From Prostheceraeus crozeri (lineage: Eukaryota > Platyhelminthes > Polycladida > Euryleptidae): 64,000 bases of DNA. Position 1 is the stretch's first letter. Every line of letters begins with the position of its first letter. Below are positions 43,491 through 56,380 of this stretch, in pieces. Location: positions 62,001 to 126,000 of the forward strand of contig CAJQUW010010456.1 of assembly GCA_907163375.1 (NCBI GenBank), given 5' to 3'. The translations under genes and the position numbers were made by a program. Below the pieces are notes generated by a model. That model had not been told where the DNA came from and did no database searches. It was given only the letters and a program-made list of their open reading frames with translations.

Positions 43491-46400
43491 AGTTTTGATT
43501 TAATGACTTCTCAATTCAGGTCTATTGGTATTGGTACGTGCTAGAACTCAAAAGAACATTGCTTGTCTTAAAACAACGTTATTTATGTAAAAAAAACTTG
43601 TCTACTTTGCTTTTGTTTGAGAAGTTCTGGTAAAAAAGGTGTCTTAAGTCATTTGATGCACAAAAGCTGATGATGGAAGTTTTAAATATCAGTAATAATG
43701 TCAGCTGTCGTGGGTTTTTATAGGTATTTGTGATCATTTCATGGGGTGTGAATGAACTCAATGTAAGTTTTGCTGTACTTTCGGGCACATAAAATTAAAA
43801 TAAAATTTCCCTTATGGTATGAAGATTCCGAACTCCTAAACTCATGCTGTAGCGTAACTCACTCGTGCGAGAATAACAATTAGCAACAAGAAAGAGCTTG
43901 CTATTAGAAGACCGAATTGCGTCAGATTTCATCAGGTTTACTGAATACTTTTCATTATTCCCTTTTAATTAATTATCGGTCGCTGAGATGTAGACGTGTT
44001 TCAATCTGTAATACATTGGAGCTATTGTTGAACTCGTCGACTTGAATATTCCAAATGCAATGGCCCAACTTTCGGATTATTTGATGACAGGGACAGCTGA
44101 CAGAGATCGAGATGGACATTCTGCAGTGTAAATCGTAATGCGCCAAAAGGTGAAACACTCAGAGGCGAAAAATGGTCTTCGCTCCTTTGGCTGATATTGG
44201 CAGGTTAGATTAAACAATTGAAGCAATGGCGCATCCCTAACAGGAGCAAAAATAGGTGCCAAAATGGTCTAGAGAAGGTGAAAAAAGTCAACATTGATAA
44301 ATATTGATTTTCGCTGATATTGTCACCTATTTCCATATTTTTTTCAGTGACATTTGGCTGGTCGATTTTGCAGGTGAAGCTTCACCTTATGATTTACAGT
44401 GTGTGTCAGAGGGAGGTAATAACACCGGCAACAATTCTAAGAGCAGTGTCAAGCAGTACATACAATAGAAGCGGAATGACATGCGGTTTTCTTTTGCTGG
44501 TTGCAAATTAACATTCCTTGAATTTTTAGAAAACTTTCTAAAAGAAAAGTCAGCATGACAACAACAGGGAAGCAGACAGAAAAGGTTGGATGCGTGTAGA
44601 CCGACCGCTAAATCCTATGAAAACCAATGTATCTCGTTGGGGCATGTTTGGTTTCTGTGCATCAGAAATTGCAGATCAGGGTTCTCATAATATGTCTATT
44701 AAAACTATACCCATGACGCTGACAACTCATTTATTGGGCTGGACATTTTAAAGAGTGTCATAAAATGATAACATTAAAAGGCAAACCCGAAGAGCATCGT
44801 GTTTTTTTGCATTAGAAAATTTAAAAAGCATGGTTTTTAACCCAAGTATGTAGCATGTGAGCTCTATCTGCCAACTCAATGACAAGTAGCCTACTTTCAT
44901 TTTATACGTGTCTACATTTTCCTCCGTTGTCTGCATCAACTATCATGACAGTCTAACAGTTGTACTCGTTCCAAATTGTATTAATGTTCATATCGAAATC
45001 GTAATCATAGTAAGGTTGTAGGATTCCGCCTGAAAATCCATTTATCCCTCTATCAAATGAACATATATATAAGTGAATCCAGATGTAAATTTCAAGCTTC
45101 ACTTGCTAATGCGTCATAATGTTACGTGTCCGACAGTGTTGGTACATACCGTTTTAGATTAGCACACACCTGGGCATGTGGTGCATGCAGTGAGCATAAG
45201 CCACCTGTGGAGCAATGATCCATTGATTACGCAAACCAGACGCTACAGAATCATACAAGAAAGAAAAAGAAGCAGGGATAGCACTTCCTTTATGTGTTAA
45301 TGTTACGCAAAGACGGCTGATAAAGATCCTACGTAGAAATGGTAACATCTGTTATTTCCCATTTATCAAGAAACATCTCCTCATGAAAAAGGAGAATGAA
45401 TTCACGCTACAGTTCGTCAAGGAGGCAGCTCATACTCAAACTTTCTAGTAATTTACAGCCGAACACCAATAAATAGCAATTCATCTGGTTTGAATAATTT
45501 GCCTTGGTCATTCATATTTGATTATTGAGAATGCCATGTAAAATAGATGTAATAATGCTGTTCTTTAACATGGCTTCGATACATTCTGGTGATTTTCGAA
45601 ATAATTTGTATCAAGATAGAAAAATCCTTTTTCTTGATAATGGCGATCGTGTAGATATCGACATCGATATGTACATCGAAGTTATATAAAAACAAAAATA
45701 TACATCTAAATTCCCAATCTAATCACAATTCATCAGGAGACGGTCGGAAAATGCGATTAACCATGAACTTCATTGCCGAAGCTTCAATTATTCTTGCGAA
45801 TGTGCAATAGATGCACATGCATCTATGAAGCCTATGGGGCTATCCAGTAGTATATATCACCCCTTTCCCTGAGCGTATTTGTCGATCCACCTCTCCATGC
45901 GCGGGCACGACACAGAGATAACCTCTCCCCTCTCAAATCTAGGCGTATTAGTGCAACAATTTCTGAAATTTATATGTGCTGCAAGCATTGTGTGAATTGC
46001 AGAATAATAGTATACATATGTGCACTTCCGCAAATCATTAAAACGATACAAGTATTATGGATCTGTAATGTAGCATTCAATACTTGTGTCTATGTATCAC
46101 TGCGATTGTAGGCCTACATTTATATTTTTCTCATTTGAATCACTTCTCATATACAAGGAATGTAAGTAAGCACTCATAACAGGATTACATGTAAAAATAG
46201 AGAGAATTCTTAGAGTTCCTTTTTATCTAAATTAACATATACAAATAGCATTAAATAAAATCAAATAAAAATATAAGCTAGCATTGTAAATGAAAATTGA
46301 TGTTGTGTATACTTGAAAAAGAATGATTAGATATGACTTTTGATCATAAACAAATAATTCTCCAAGCAAAGCCTATTTATTCAAGACCTGAAACTTACGG

Positions 46401-47628
46401 AAGCATTAGTTTTAAGAGAATTTTATTTAAACTGAACAAAGAAGACCTGAAAACGCATTGCAACCTGCATGGTTTCTTGCAAAAAACGCGCTTGTTTAAT
46501 TTGCCATATGATGAAATCTGATAAACAAGCAAAAGGATAAAAAATAGAGCATGCATCCCAAAATGAAACAGAAGACAAATAGTATATCACCAAGAAAAAA
46601 TCTAAAGCTTCCGTAAAGAATATGAAATGAATTCAATGTAGATCTCACGTCTCGCAATCTCGAGTTCAATGTTTTCTAAATACCAAGCTCGAAGTCGCGA
46701 CTGCAAGCACAGTATAAGCAGTGCTGTCAACTGAGTTTTAACTTTACCGAGTTAACGGAGTACCCAGCTTAACTGAGTTTTTAAATTCCATGATAGAAAA
46801 AACTAAGTTACGTAAATGAGCTTATTTTTCAGAAAATTCGGCATACTGTGCTTTACTGGAATTGAGTTTTGCGACTATTTAACTTGGTTTTTGAAACTCG
46901 GCTATGAGCAAGTTGAATTTTTGCTCATTCAGTATCGCAAAAACCAAGTGCCCTCGGTGAGAGTGAATGCGCTTCTTGGAAATCCCAGATCAAGCCACAT
47001 TCATGTGAAGGAATGATTCCTAATGAAGATGACTGTTCTCATTCGCTGGCATTTCTTCCGAAGGTCGAAGATGCATTAGACTCATTATTGGGAACACAAT
47101 GTGACTTTCTTCTGAACTTCGTTTTGCTCTATCCGGCTCATGTTTTTTAAAGTACTTGTCGTGATAAATATGCTTTTATTCTGATTGAATGTTGTGGAAG
47201 CGTAATCGATGATTTGTGCATCAGTTCAGAACATTCAACTCTGCGTGACATTGCAACTACTAATTTTGGTGTTGCTCTTCTTTGTGATATTATGTTTATT
47301 TCTTACAGCCTAAAGAAAAATTAACTTTTGCTTTAAGAAGTTACTGCCCTCATGCAAATACATAATTTTTCATAATTTGTACAAGTGTTTCCAATTAAAT
47401 TAATTCCTTACTATGTCGACATACAGTGTACCTACACGTATAGTTTAAATTTAGATCTCAAGGTTCTTGTTTTAGCTCCCTTTTTGCACGACCATGTGTT
47501 TTGTTTCAAATTCATGATTAGTATTTGCTAATGGATAAATTGATGCCTATTGAATAACCAACTGCGAGCATATCAGACATGTATGCATAATGCCCTATGC
47601 CTACATGCGGATTGATCAAACTCTGCAG
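43491..47628. other. Stretch without recognisable genes
   Basis: About 4.1 kb, AT-rich, with ORFs under 75 codons and no domain. A short run of ACTGAGTT/GAGTTAAC words lies near 46730-46780. Confidence 0.35.
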
Positions 47629-50000
47629 CAGGGCTGTGGAGCCGGAGCCGGAGCCGAGCCGGAGCCGAGCCGGAGCCGATTAATCACAAAGGCTCCGGCT
47701 CCGGCTCCGATGGTTTGAGCTTTGATATAAATCTAGAATTTTGAAAGTTATTAATTGGCATCATAAAAAAATTAAATCATTTGAAATCTAAAGATATGTC
47801 TTTGAAGTATACCAATGATCTGTCCTCCACGATATCTTTCTTTGCAGTTGCCGCCTTCTTTTGTATTATATTTATTATATATTTACACACATGTGTAATA
47901 TTTTTTTATTGCATATGTTTCGTAAGACTAATTTCCATATTGACAACGTATTCTCTAAAATCCATTAATTTGAAGACTTGTTATATGCATGCTAACTAGA
48001 TGATTGTAGATTCCTAGAGACAAGTCGCCAGTCATTTTTGTACACATTTCCAGTTCAGTCAGCAAAGATAATATAGCTACATTTCTTGCGCAATGTCTTA
48101 AATCTAGTACGGTTACTATGTAGGCTATCATCTATCGGTATGGCTACTGGCAGAAGCTACTGGCATCTGTGACAATGCCAATTTCCTTAGATTGTATTAT
48201 AGGCTCTTGTGCAGTCCCCCCACCTACATTTTTCAAAACAATCGATTATAGTCCGGGAGCTAGCGTGAAGTTGTGCAGGGAACGAGGTAGTACTTAAAGC
48301 TTTCACATAGCATAGTACACCTCTAACCTACTGCAAAACTTCGCGTCTGCCGGATCAGATCATTTGCTTTTCAGAAATAGAGAGGATAACACAATCCTAT
48401 GTATTTCCAGTGGTAAAATTGTGACATTTAAGGTGTTGACTCCATTTTTTCGAATTTTTGCTCATAAAAGTTACACAAATTGGTATTTTGTTGAACTGGT
48501 TATTATAGAAATCATCTACAGATCATGATCTTTCAAATGAGTTATCATTCAGTGACAGAGGATGAAGTAAAGTGTACAAACAGACACTTTCGTTGAAGCA
48601 TATCAACAATTTTCCTGAAATTTCTATGTTAAAATTTGCAGTTACACCAACGAAAATTGTCTGTTTGTACACTTTACTTCATCCTCTGTCACTGAATGAT
48701 AACTCATTTGAAAGATCATGATCTGTAGATGATTTCTATAATAACCAGTTCAACAAAATACCAATTTGTGTAACTTTTATGAGCAAAAATTCGAAAAAAT
48801 GGAGTCAACACCTTAAATGTCACAATTTTACCACTGGAAATACATAGGATTGTGTTATCCTCTCTATTTCTGAAAAGCAAATGATCTGATCCGGCAGACG
48901 CGAAGTTTTGCAGTAGGTTAGAGGTGTACTATGCTATGTGAAAGTTTTATGTACTACCTCGTTCCCTGCACAACTTCACGCTGGCTCCCGGACTATTATT
49001 CAATTTGATTAATTTTGATTGGAGGGATAACTCTTCACACTCACACGAATGACCTGACTACAAGTCCTCACATGGCTATAGCAATAAGCGACCCAGCCAC
49101 TTCTAGTAGCGCCCTATTATTTTAAAGGTATCTCATTCACAATGAATTTCCTTTGACTTCAAAATTCAAAGGGTATATTTCAATGCGAAAAACCCGAAGG
49201 CAAATTACAATGTTGACTTGCTGACGAAGTTTGCGACCATAACATCGCAATTACCCACGTAGATTTTTACAAAAGCACGGAATGCTTCACTCAAACCGGT
49301 GATGCTGAAACGGACATCCAATGGTGCTGCATCTTTTGACCAGAGAAAAAATGGGGGGGGGAGGACTGCACAAGAGCCGTATCGTGTAATAATATTTCCT
49401 CAAATGTCATAGACCTGTGGATTTCAAGAATTTTCATTATTATTTTTCCGTCTATGGTCAACACTTTATGCTGATATCATGCTGACTTATATGTAAACAA
49501 TAAAAAAAAGACTGAGACGCTCTCAATAAAGGCGCCTTTTGACCTCCCTTTTCTATTGTCTGTGACATTAAACCGCACGCGCATTTGAAAGCTAGCAAAG
49601 TAGATAGGATTTCTGCTCGGTGCTCGCAGTCAAATTTTATTATGCATAGTAGCACCCTGCAACATACTGTGTGATACTCCGAGTTCAGTTTCATCAGCCT
49701 AACCATCATCAGAGGAATACAAGTAGTGGTAATGTGTTATACATAAATTGAATATAAGAATATACATGAATCATTGATGAATTATTTAGTGCAACTTTAC
49801 GCCATAATGAAAAATACGAAATTAATATAATGTAAGTTAGGCCTTAACTTATTAAGTATGCTGCATAGAATTACAAAACTTGTCCTAAATTAGATATTTT
49901 TAATTTTTTTAAGTATAATTTTCAATTGTACATTTCTAGCCTACACTGCAATGAGGCTATCTAAATTACAATTTCTACAGATGATGAGTCGTGGGCTACC
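47629..50000. mobile_element. Non-autonomous hAT element, copy 2 (split)
   Basis: Starts CAGGGCTGTGGAGCCGGAG and follows copy 1 (2439-4770) closely, with a longer hexamer array at the left. A 745-base foldback element interrupts it at 48250. It stops at GGGCTACC (50000), where copy 1 continues CACCG. Element B begins there. Its right half therefore lies beyond element B, outside the window. Confidence 0.9.
48250..48994. mobile_element. 745-bp foldback MITE
   Basis: Two arms of about 345 bases are near-perfect inverses, starting AGTCCGGGAGC, with a spacer of about 55-70 bases around 48590-48660. The 5-base duplication ATTAT flanks it (48245-48249 and 48995-48999). Comparison with hAT copy 1 shows the empty site. 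No ORF is present. A transcript would form a very long hairpin. Confidence 0.9.
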
Positions 50001-50059
50001 AGTAGTAATCCCATCCCAGACGCAAGTCCGGTGCGGTGCAGTGGTGAGTCATCGATGAG

Positions 50060-51010
50060 TCATCAGGCTGACTCAGCCCCCCCTCTGGAAGGAAGTCGCC
50101 AAGGATGTGCTGGGAGGAATGGGTCCGAGACGAAGAAACCGTCCCCCCCCCTCTGGCGGGAAGGAAGGAAGGAGGAGTGATGAGGCAAGGGGTGGAATCT
50201 CGGAAGGATAGAGTGAGAAAAGGCGGGTGTTGGTGGTGTTGGGATGAGAAAGTCCATGTTTCGACAGGAAGGAGACCTCGGATGGGAAAACGGAGGGCAG
50301 ATTCGGACTCTACGTGAAATGTTGGGTTAGGAAGGATGTTTCCAGCGACATTTGAAGACACCCCCCCCCCCCGGCAACGATCTTCCAACTTTGGTGTGAG
50401 AGATGGTAGAAAGTCGTGCAATAGCTCATTTGAAAACTAAGAGTGAGAAAAAAGCAGTGGAAAGCTCAATTCGGACTAATTTTCCTGGGTTTAGGGAGGA
50501 AAATGGCAGGAAACCGTCAGAGTTGAAAAAGGCAGGTGTTGGAGGTTTTGGGATGAGAAAAGTCGTTTTTCGACAGGAAGGAGGTCTCGGATGGGAAAAC
50601 GGAGTGCAAATTCGGACGTTTTGGTCAAAGTTGGGTCTAGGAACTTCTTCCCAACTCAATCGGAGAGAAAAAGTTCTGACGTCCCCCCCCCTCGGCAGCG
50701 ATCTTCCAACTTTGGTTGTAGACATCGTACAAAGTCGTGCCATAGCTCGTTTGAAAGCTGGGAGTGAGACAAACTCAGTGGAAAACATGGCTTGTTCGTA
50801 TCTGCCTTCGTTTAGAGGTGAGATGTTATTGAAAATTTGGGACCTTGGCGAAAAAACGACAGAGTTAGAATGTTTATGAAAATCGCCCTAGCGGGTGAAG
50901 CAAGCCTCGGACGGGAAAACAGAGACCAGATTTGGAATCAGCGTCAAATTCTGTTTCGGCATGCTAAATTTGGAAGTCATCGGAGAGAAAAAAATTTTCA
51001 TCATTTTTCC
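50060..51010. repeat. Degenerate ~315-340-bp tandem repeats with C-runs in the TIR tip
   Basis: Recurring ordered words are a C-run with CGGCA, GATCTTCCAACTTTGG, AAAGTCGTGC.ATAGCTC, GAGTGAGA, TTTGGGATGAGAAA and GGATGGGAAAACGGAG. C-runs lie near 50074, 50144, 50363-50374 (12 C) and 50680. The same units make up 14980-15890 of element A, inverted. Confidence 0.7.
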
Positions 51011-51192
51011 GAAAAACGACTGTTAGAATTTTTGCGATGGCTGTGGGCTGTAGAGCCAAAACGAAGCATTGGATGGGAAAATGGAGGTCAGATTCGGATT
51101 CAGCGTCAAATTCTACATGGAAATGATGTATTTCCAGCTCCATCGGAGCACTACAACCGGAGATAGACGGGTTTTTAGTGTGTGGATGATGG

Positions 51193-51230
51193 GTATTACG
51201 TCATCAGCTGATCGCCACACACTATATGAG
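51193..51230 (+). promoter_or_regulatory. TIR promoter (element B left)
   Basis: ATTACGTCATCAGCTGATCG followed by CTATATGAGTGG. The CRE/E-box block is identical to A; the TATA box has one change. Confidence 0.55.
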
Positions 51231-52424
51231 TGGAAACTCGGCTTGTGGAAATCAGTTCTCCTCCCGACTGGGTTGGGGTAGGTGAACTCTGGAGCTCCGA
51301 TGATAGCATTGGAAATCTGAAAAACCGGGTTTCTGTAAGAAACCGACTTAGAAAATTTCATTGCTGAAGTCAGCTAAGGCGTCAGACTTAGAGGTTCGCC
51401 AGGAAATGGCCTTCGTCTCCAGGTCATAAAAGACTCCAAAACTTTAAAGGCTTGTAACTTTGCTTCTACAAGTCCGTTTGACTTGATTCAAAAAAGGTTC
51501 GGTTGCTATTGACCTGCCCTAAGTGATAAACTACTTATAAAATTTCATAAGTAGTGCTAAAAAGTTGAAAAATTTAAATTCACTAGTTTTGGAGGTTTTC
51601 TGGGGTGTTCGACCCTGCTGAAGTCAACTAGATGATTTTTAGTGAGCCAGTCTTCTCATGGTATAAGCGGCTTTTCACTGAAAGCGAGCAAGACACGGAG
51701 AGTTTTGCTGTAATATTCCACTGACAGGGTGTTCCTTCGGGACGGCGGACGATGCCGTAGTGATAAGTGTGGCAAGGGAGTGTGTCATAGTTTAGACCGA
51801 AACCGCTGGGGCAACTCATGTCTCATGTTGGGCATTTGACACAGTTCTCAACGTAGCACTTTGAACGCCAATCGGTTGAGTCTTAGCTATCTTGTCATGG
51901 GTGGCCTCTAAACATCTCCATTGCAAAACGCTGGTGAATCAAGCTCTCTACGGCTTGCTATCAAGCTGATCAAAGTCTGCCAACCTCTTACCAACTCCAC
52001 CGGTTTTCATGTCTGGCGATCAAGTCATGGACGGTGCAAGTCACGGAGATTTTCGGTGTGATACTTCCTGTGGGTGATTTCGAGACAGCGGTGAAGTCCG
52101 GGGAGTACTGCACGGGACGTGGGCAATGGTAATCCTTGTGAAACCTCTCTGCGTCATGTTTGCAATTTTTCGTCTCAACGTTGTACTCTGACCGCCAGGG
52201 CGACATTTAGCTATCTGCCACAGGTTACCTCATAAAATCTCCATTGCACTTGTCTCCCGACAGTTGGCCAAGCATGCGAGAATGAACGATCAGTTCTTCT
52301 TGTCTCTATCACGATGACGAAATGATGAAGGAATGGAGGGAGGACATTCATGCGCCACACGCAACACATCACAGACTTCTCTCTTCGCTAGTGAACAAGC
52401 TCTTGTCAGTGTCGTGCAAAAGTT

Positions 52425-53440
52425 TTACTGCAGCACAGGTTGATGTATAGTTAGAAAAGTTTGATCATCAACGTTGTATTCGTAAGCCTAGTCAGAAACT
52501 TTATCATGTTGTATAAAGGTTTTACTGCAGCACAGGTTGATGTATAGTTAGAAAAGTTTGATCATCAACGTTGTATTCGTAAGCCTAGTCACAAACTTTA
52601 TCATGTTGTATAAAGGTTTTACTGCCACACAGGTTGATGTATAGTTAGAAAAGTTTGATCATCAACGTTGTATTCGTAAGTCTAGTCAGAAACTTTATCA
52701 TGTTGTACAAAGGTTTTACTGCATCACAGGTTGATTTATAGTTAGAAAAGTTTGATCATGATGTTTTATGAAACACATGCCATAAATGTTAGCGTTAGTG
52801 TAGTCAACTAGTTTTACTACAACACATGTTTGTAAAAGTAAAGGTCAGAAAGTGTATCATGGTTTGCAGAAGTTTTATTGCAACACAGGTTGATGCATAG
52901 TTAGAAAGTTTGATCATGACGTTTATTCGTGAGTGTCATCAGAAAGTGTAGCATGGTTTGTAAAAGCAAAGTTTAGTATAGTCAAATATTTTTACTGTAA
53001 CACAGGTTGATGTATAGTTAGAAAGTTTGATCATGACGTTTATTCATAAGTCTAGTCAGAAACTTTATCATGTTGTACAAAGGTTTTATTGCAACACAGG
53101 TTGATGTATAGTTAGAAAATTTGATCATGATGTTTTATGAAACACAAATGTCATGAAATGCAAGTGTTAGTGTAGTCAAATAATTTACCGCGACACCCGT
53201 TTGAGAAAATGAAGTTTGATCATAACGTTTATTCGTTAGTGTCGTCAGAAAGTGTATCATGGTTTGCAAAAGCAAAGTCTAGTATAGTCAAATATTTTTA
53301 CTGTAACACAGGTTGATGATGTATAGTTAGTCAAGTTTGATCATGATGTTTTATGAAACACAAATGTCATGAAATGCAAGTGTTAGTGTAGTCAAATAAT
53401 TTACCGCGACGCACGTTTGTGAAAATAAAGTTTGATCATT
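52425..53440. repeat. 97-bp satellite array in the TIR of B
   Basis: CACAGGTTGATGTATAG recurs at 52434, 52531, 52628 and 52725, exactly 97 bases apart. More diverged units follow to about 53440. Related arrays are at 1310-1640 and 13340-13640 in A and 63410-64000 in the right TIR of B. Confidence 0.85.
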
Positions 53441-55200
53441 GACGTTGTATGACTGACCGAGCTCATCACAGCACTAGAAAGTTTTAGAAGGTTTTACTGC
53501 ACAGTGTAGATTGTCTTGTAACTTACTTTCACAGTGTTAGAAAGTTTTATTGGAGACAGTTGCCAAATGTTTCCCTATTAGAAAATTCAAACTTCATGAC
53601 TGTTAGATTAGCTTCATCAGGTTTACTAAAAGCAGTTTTCTACTGCAATGAGAGTTTAGAATGTTATATGAAAACAGTGTTCGCCACAGCACTAGAAAGT
53701 TTTATCCTTAGTTGAGATCCGGACTGCAGTGTGTAAAATTTTTTATGTGACAGTCTTTTCACAAACGGTGAAGTGTAAATTCAGAGTGAATACATCTGTT
53801 AGGTAGTCATTAACTTTGGATGTGAAGTAAAGCGAATCTGTGTACAGAATGAATTGAATATTAGACAACGCATGCAAGTTTTTGACGACTTGAGTGGTTG
53901 AAATCAAGTCTAAGTTTAACATGTTGGATATAAAAGTGAGATGGATAGGAATAAGTGTTGAATGTTTTATAAAACCAGATGTTGTCACAAACGTTGAGTG
54001 TGTATTCCATGACATTGAATCGCGTGGGTCGTAAAGTTCATCATCCAAGGCTAGGCTCCTCTACGTTGGATTTAGGGTTTTATATCACATGTGTTAACCG
54101 TTCGTGTAGAATACGTGAAGCACATGTTCGCTTAAACGCAAATGTTGAAATAAGTTTTGTAAGAAGTCTTTGACAGGTTGTTGTGAAACTTAGCGAACGT
54201 TGAAAAAAGTTTTATAAAATGTTTCTGCAGTCACACTCGTTAGCGTACCAGCTTTACTAAATGTGTTGTTTGCCTTTATCAAATTGAATGTGTGTGTTTT
54301 GTAAATAAAGACAGACAGCGTGTTTGCACTCTGCATCGACAGCATACAAGTATAGACATAACAACCTGTAACGTTGTTAGTCGAATGCATATGAGATAGG
54401 AAACATTGTCTGAGATAAAAATCAACCTGCTAGATGAAGTGAAACACAAAAGTGTCACAACTAGTTTACGGGAAATAAAGGAGAACTGTGACAACGTTTA
54501 CACTCATCATAGACAGATGAACATATAGTCTGACATTCAAATGAATGTCGTAAACATGAACTGCGGTGTAAGAAACTTTATGTCAACAACTTTATGTTGG
54601 TAAAACTTTCATAGATTGCAGGCGTGTTGAAAGCTGATATAAAGACCTGTAGAAACGCATAAGTCTTAGTTTAAGGACTCGACCCTTGAACTCACACAAT
54701 GAATACGTCTGTGTAGAAAACTCATTTGTAGGAAACAGCATTTTCTGTGTGAATGCAGACGATGTAAACATGACATTTAACATGGCTTGCAATAGTCAAC
54801 ATGCTGCCATTCAAAATGTTTATCATAAAACCTATCAGTGAAAAAACCCCTCCTGTGCCCACAAAGAATCATAAGTGCTCTCTGACGCCTGTCTGTCGCA
54901 CTGCCCCTCAGCAGATGGAGTAGAACACAGAGATGTACGCACTCTCTCTCTGGCGCCCGTCTGTCACATGAAACAGAGAGCTATCACATCTGTCCCAGGA
55001 TGTAGGAACGTATCGTAGCACCTGGCTGATTCCCACACAGCTCATTGCTATCGTACCTGAAGGGAGATTCATGCGATAAATGCATCTAAATTTGTTGAGT
55101 GGTTGAGGGTAGCAGTCAATGAAAATTTCTCTTCCCCTTTCTTCCTCCAACCATACGTTTAGAGCAATATGATAGCACGAATCAGACATTTGAAAGGCTG

Positions 55201-55251
55201 TATCATTCTCATATAAAGCAGAGTCTCTTGCATTTTACTATCATAATCATG
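55201..55251 (+). promoter_or_regulatory. TATA promoter and leader of the SIM gene
   Basis: CATTCTCATATAAAGCAGAG, then CTTGCATTTTACTATCATAA directly before ATGTC. Element A has almost the same text, with the same TATA-to-ATG spacing, upstream of its minus gene at 11878. Confidence 0.65.
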
Positions 55252-55704
55252 TCTGAGAAGCCAACAGCGTGCGTGATCCCTTTTCGTATCATACACCGCG
55301 GTGAAGAATTCCACAGTGATATCTATGGTGAGGATATCACTGTGGAATTCGTGAAGTACTATTCTTACTTCACCCCACAGGAAGATTTGAGTCGACGAGT
55401 GCGAGAAGAGGCTGAGATGGAGGCAAGTGAGGCCGAGACGGTGGCAAGTGATGCCGAGACGGTGGCAAGTGATGCCGAGATGGCAACCAGCGAGAGCGAG
55501 ACGGTCGAAAGTGATAACATGGAAAGTGTGGATGTCATTGTGATATCGGATGATGAAGTAAGAGTTTTACACATGCATACGAATGGCTGTCATCTCGAAT
55601 CGTTCATGTTTTCTTTCAGTGATGGAGTGAGTGATGGGCGTTCTTTAGTTCATAAAATTATCATGCACACATACAGCACACTGTTTCACCACATTTCCTC
55701 GTGA
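55249..55704 (+). CDS. SUMO-interaction-motif acidic protein of element B
   Basis: Starts at the ATG at 55249 (MSEKPTACVIPF), chosen by the conserved leader. The N-terminal half includes ITVEFVKYYSYF. The second half is an acidic repeat of Ala-Ser-Glu/Asp-Ala-Glu-Thr-Val units, followed by the SUMO-interaction motif VDVIVISDDE. Such motifs bind SUMO on host nuclear proteins. Directly after this motif is GTAAGA, and TTTTCTTTCAG lies 62 bases on, so a 62-base intron (55558-55619) is possible. If used, the protein would end just after the motif; if not, it runs to 55704. The product is small, acidic and probably nuclear. Confidence 0.55.
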   Translation: MSEKPTACVIPFRIIHRGEEFHSDIYGEDITVEFVKYYSYFTPQEDLSRRVREEAEMEASEAETVASDAETVASDAEMATSESETVESDNMESVDVIVISDDEVRVLHMHTNGCHLESFMFSFSDGVSDGRSLVHKIIMHTYSTLFHHISS

Positions 55705-55949
55705 ATGCATCATGAGTTCTTATAAGAACTTCCTTCTAATGCAGCTAAAGTGGTCCCAAGCCCACCACGTGTCTTCGGATATGGAATGCAGAGGGGAAGG
55801 ATATATGATGAATGGAATGAAATGGGAGGACACTCTTGCACCACATGCAGCCACAAACACATTTCTATCTTCATTAAGATGACATTCAATCACTTGAATT
55901 CCAATGTGACCTAATCCTTAGATCTCAGTACAGTCATCTCTCTAACGTA
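55705..55949. other. Module-bearing gap
   Basis: Contains GGGAGGACACTCTTGCACCACATGC-type text (55826-55880), a diverged copy of the block around GCGCCACACGCAAC found in all TIRs. No gene. Confidence 0.4.
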
Positions 55950-56380
55950 CTTATTAAACCTATTATCTCTAACTTTACAAACACTGAAAGGATTCTAACA
56001 TGATTTCAAACTTTACAAACATCAACTATATTTCTAACGTTACAAACAGTGAAATGCTTGTGACACTATTTTATACTTTACCTATCTTGCAAACACTGAA
56101 ATGATTCTGATATTATTCCTAACTTTACAAGCAGTGACATGGTCTTGACTTTATTTTATACTTCGCCTATCTTACAAACACTGAAAGGATTCTAGCATGA
56201 TTTCAAACTTTACAAACATCAACTTTATTTTTAACGTTGCAAACAGTGAAGTGAATCTGACTTCATTTATATTTCACCTATCTTACAAACAGCGACATGG
56301 TGATAACTTTATTTCTAACTTTGCAATCATCAACTATATTTCTAACTTTACAAGCAGTAAAATGGTTGTAACTTTATTAC
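55950..56380. repeat. Interior dispersed repeat array, copy 1
   Basis: Repeated TTTACAAACATCAACTATAT, TTCTAACGTTACAAACAGTG and CTTGCAAACACTGAAATGAT words. About 59835-60110 carries the same order in the same direction. Confidence 0.65.

Larger units (their letters stand above)
50001..55054. repeat. Left terminal inverted repeat of element B
   Basis: The order is tip repeats (50060-51010), promoter (51193-51230), a block shared with A (51230-52400), 97-bp satellite (52425-53440), then a long unique-looking stretch (53735-55054) that is inverted at 62018-63405. The stretch 53440-53735 has no counterpart in the visible right copy. ORFs of 60-100 codons are mirrored in both copies but have no support beyond that. 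Confidence 0.8.

Noticed and set aside
46816-47016. 66-codon ORF starting MSLFFRKFGILCF
   Set aside because: Isolated, no domain, no promoter context.
49996-50879. ORFs up to 158 codons in the left tip of element B
   Set aside because: Same tandem repeat units, open on both strands by composition; no shared frame with element A.
52425-53440. 97-bp array as a CRISPR-like array
   Set aside because: Units are contiguous tandem repeats without unique spacers, in an animal genome.
53743-54792. Several 60-101-codon ORFs mirrored at 62350-63408
   Set aside because: They are identical only because the TIR copies are identical; no promoter-start pairing, domains or codon pattern support coding.
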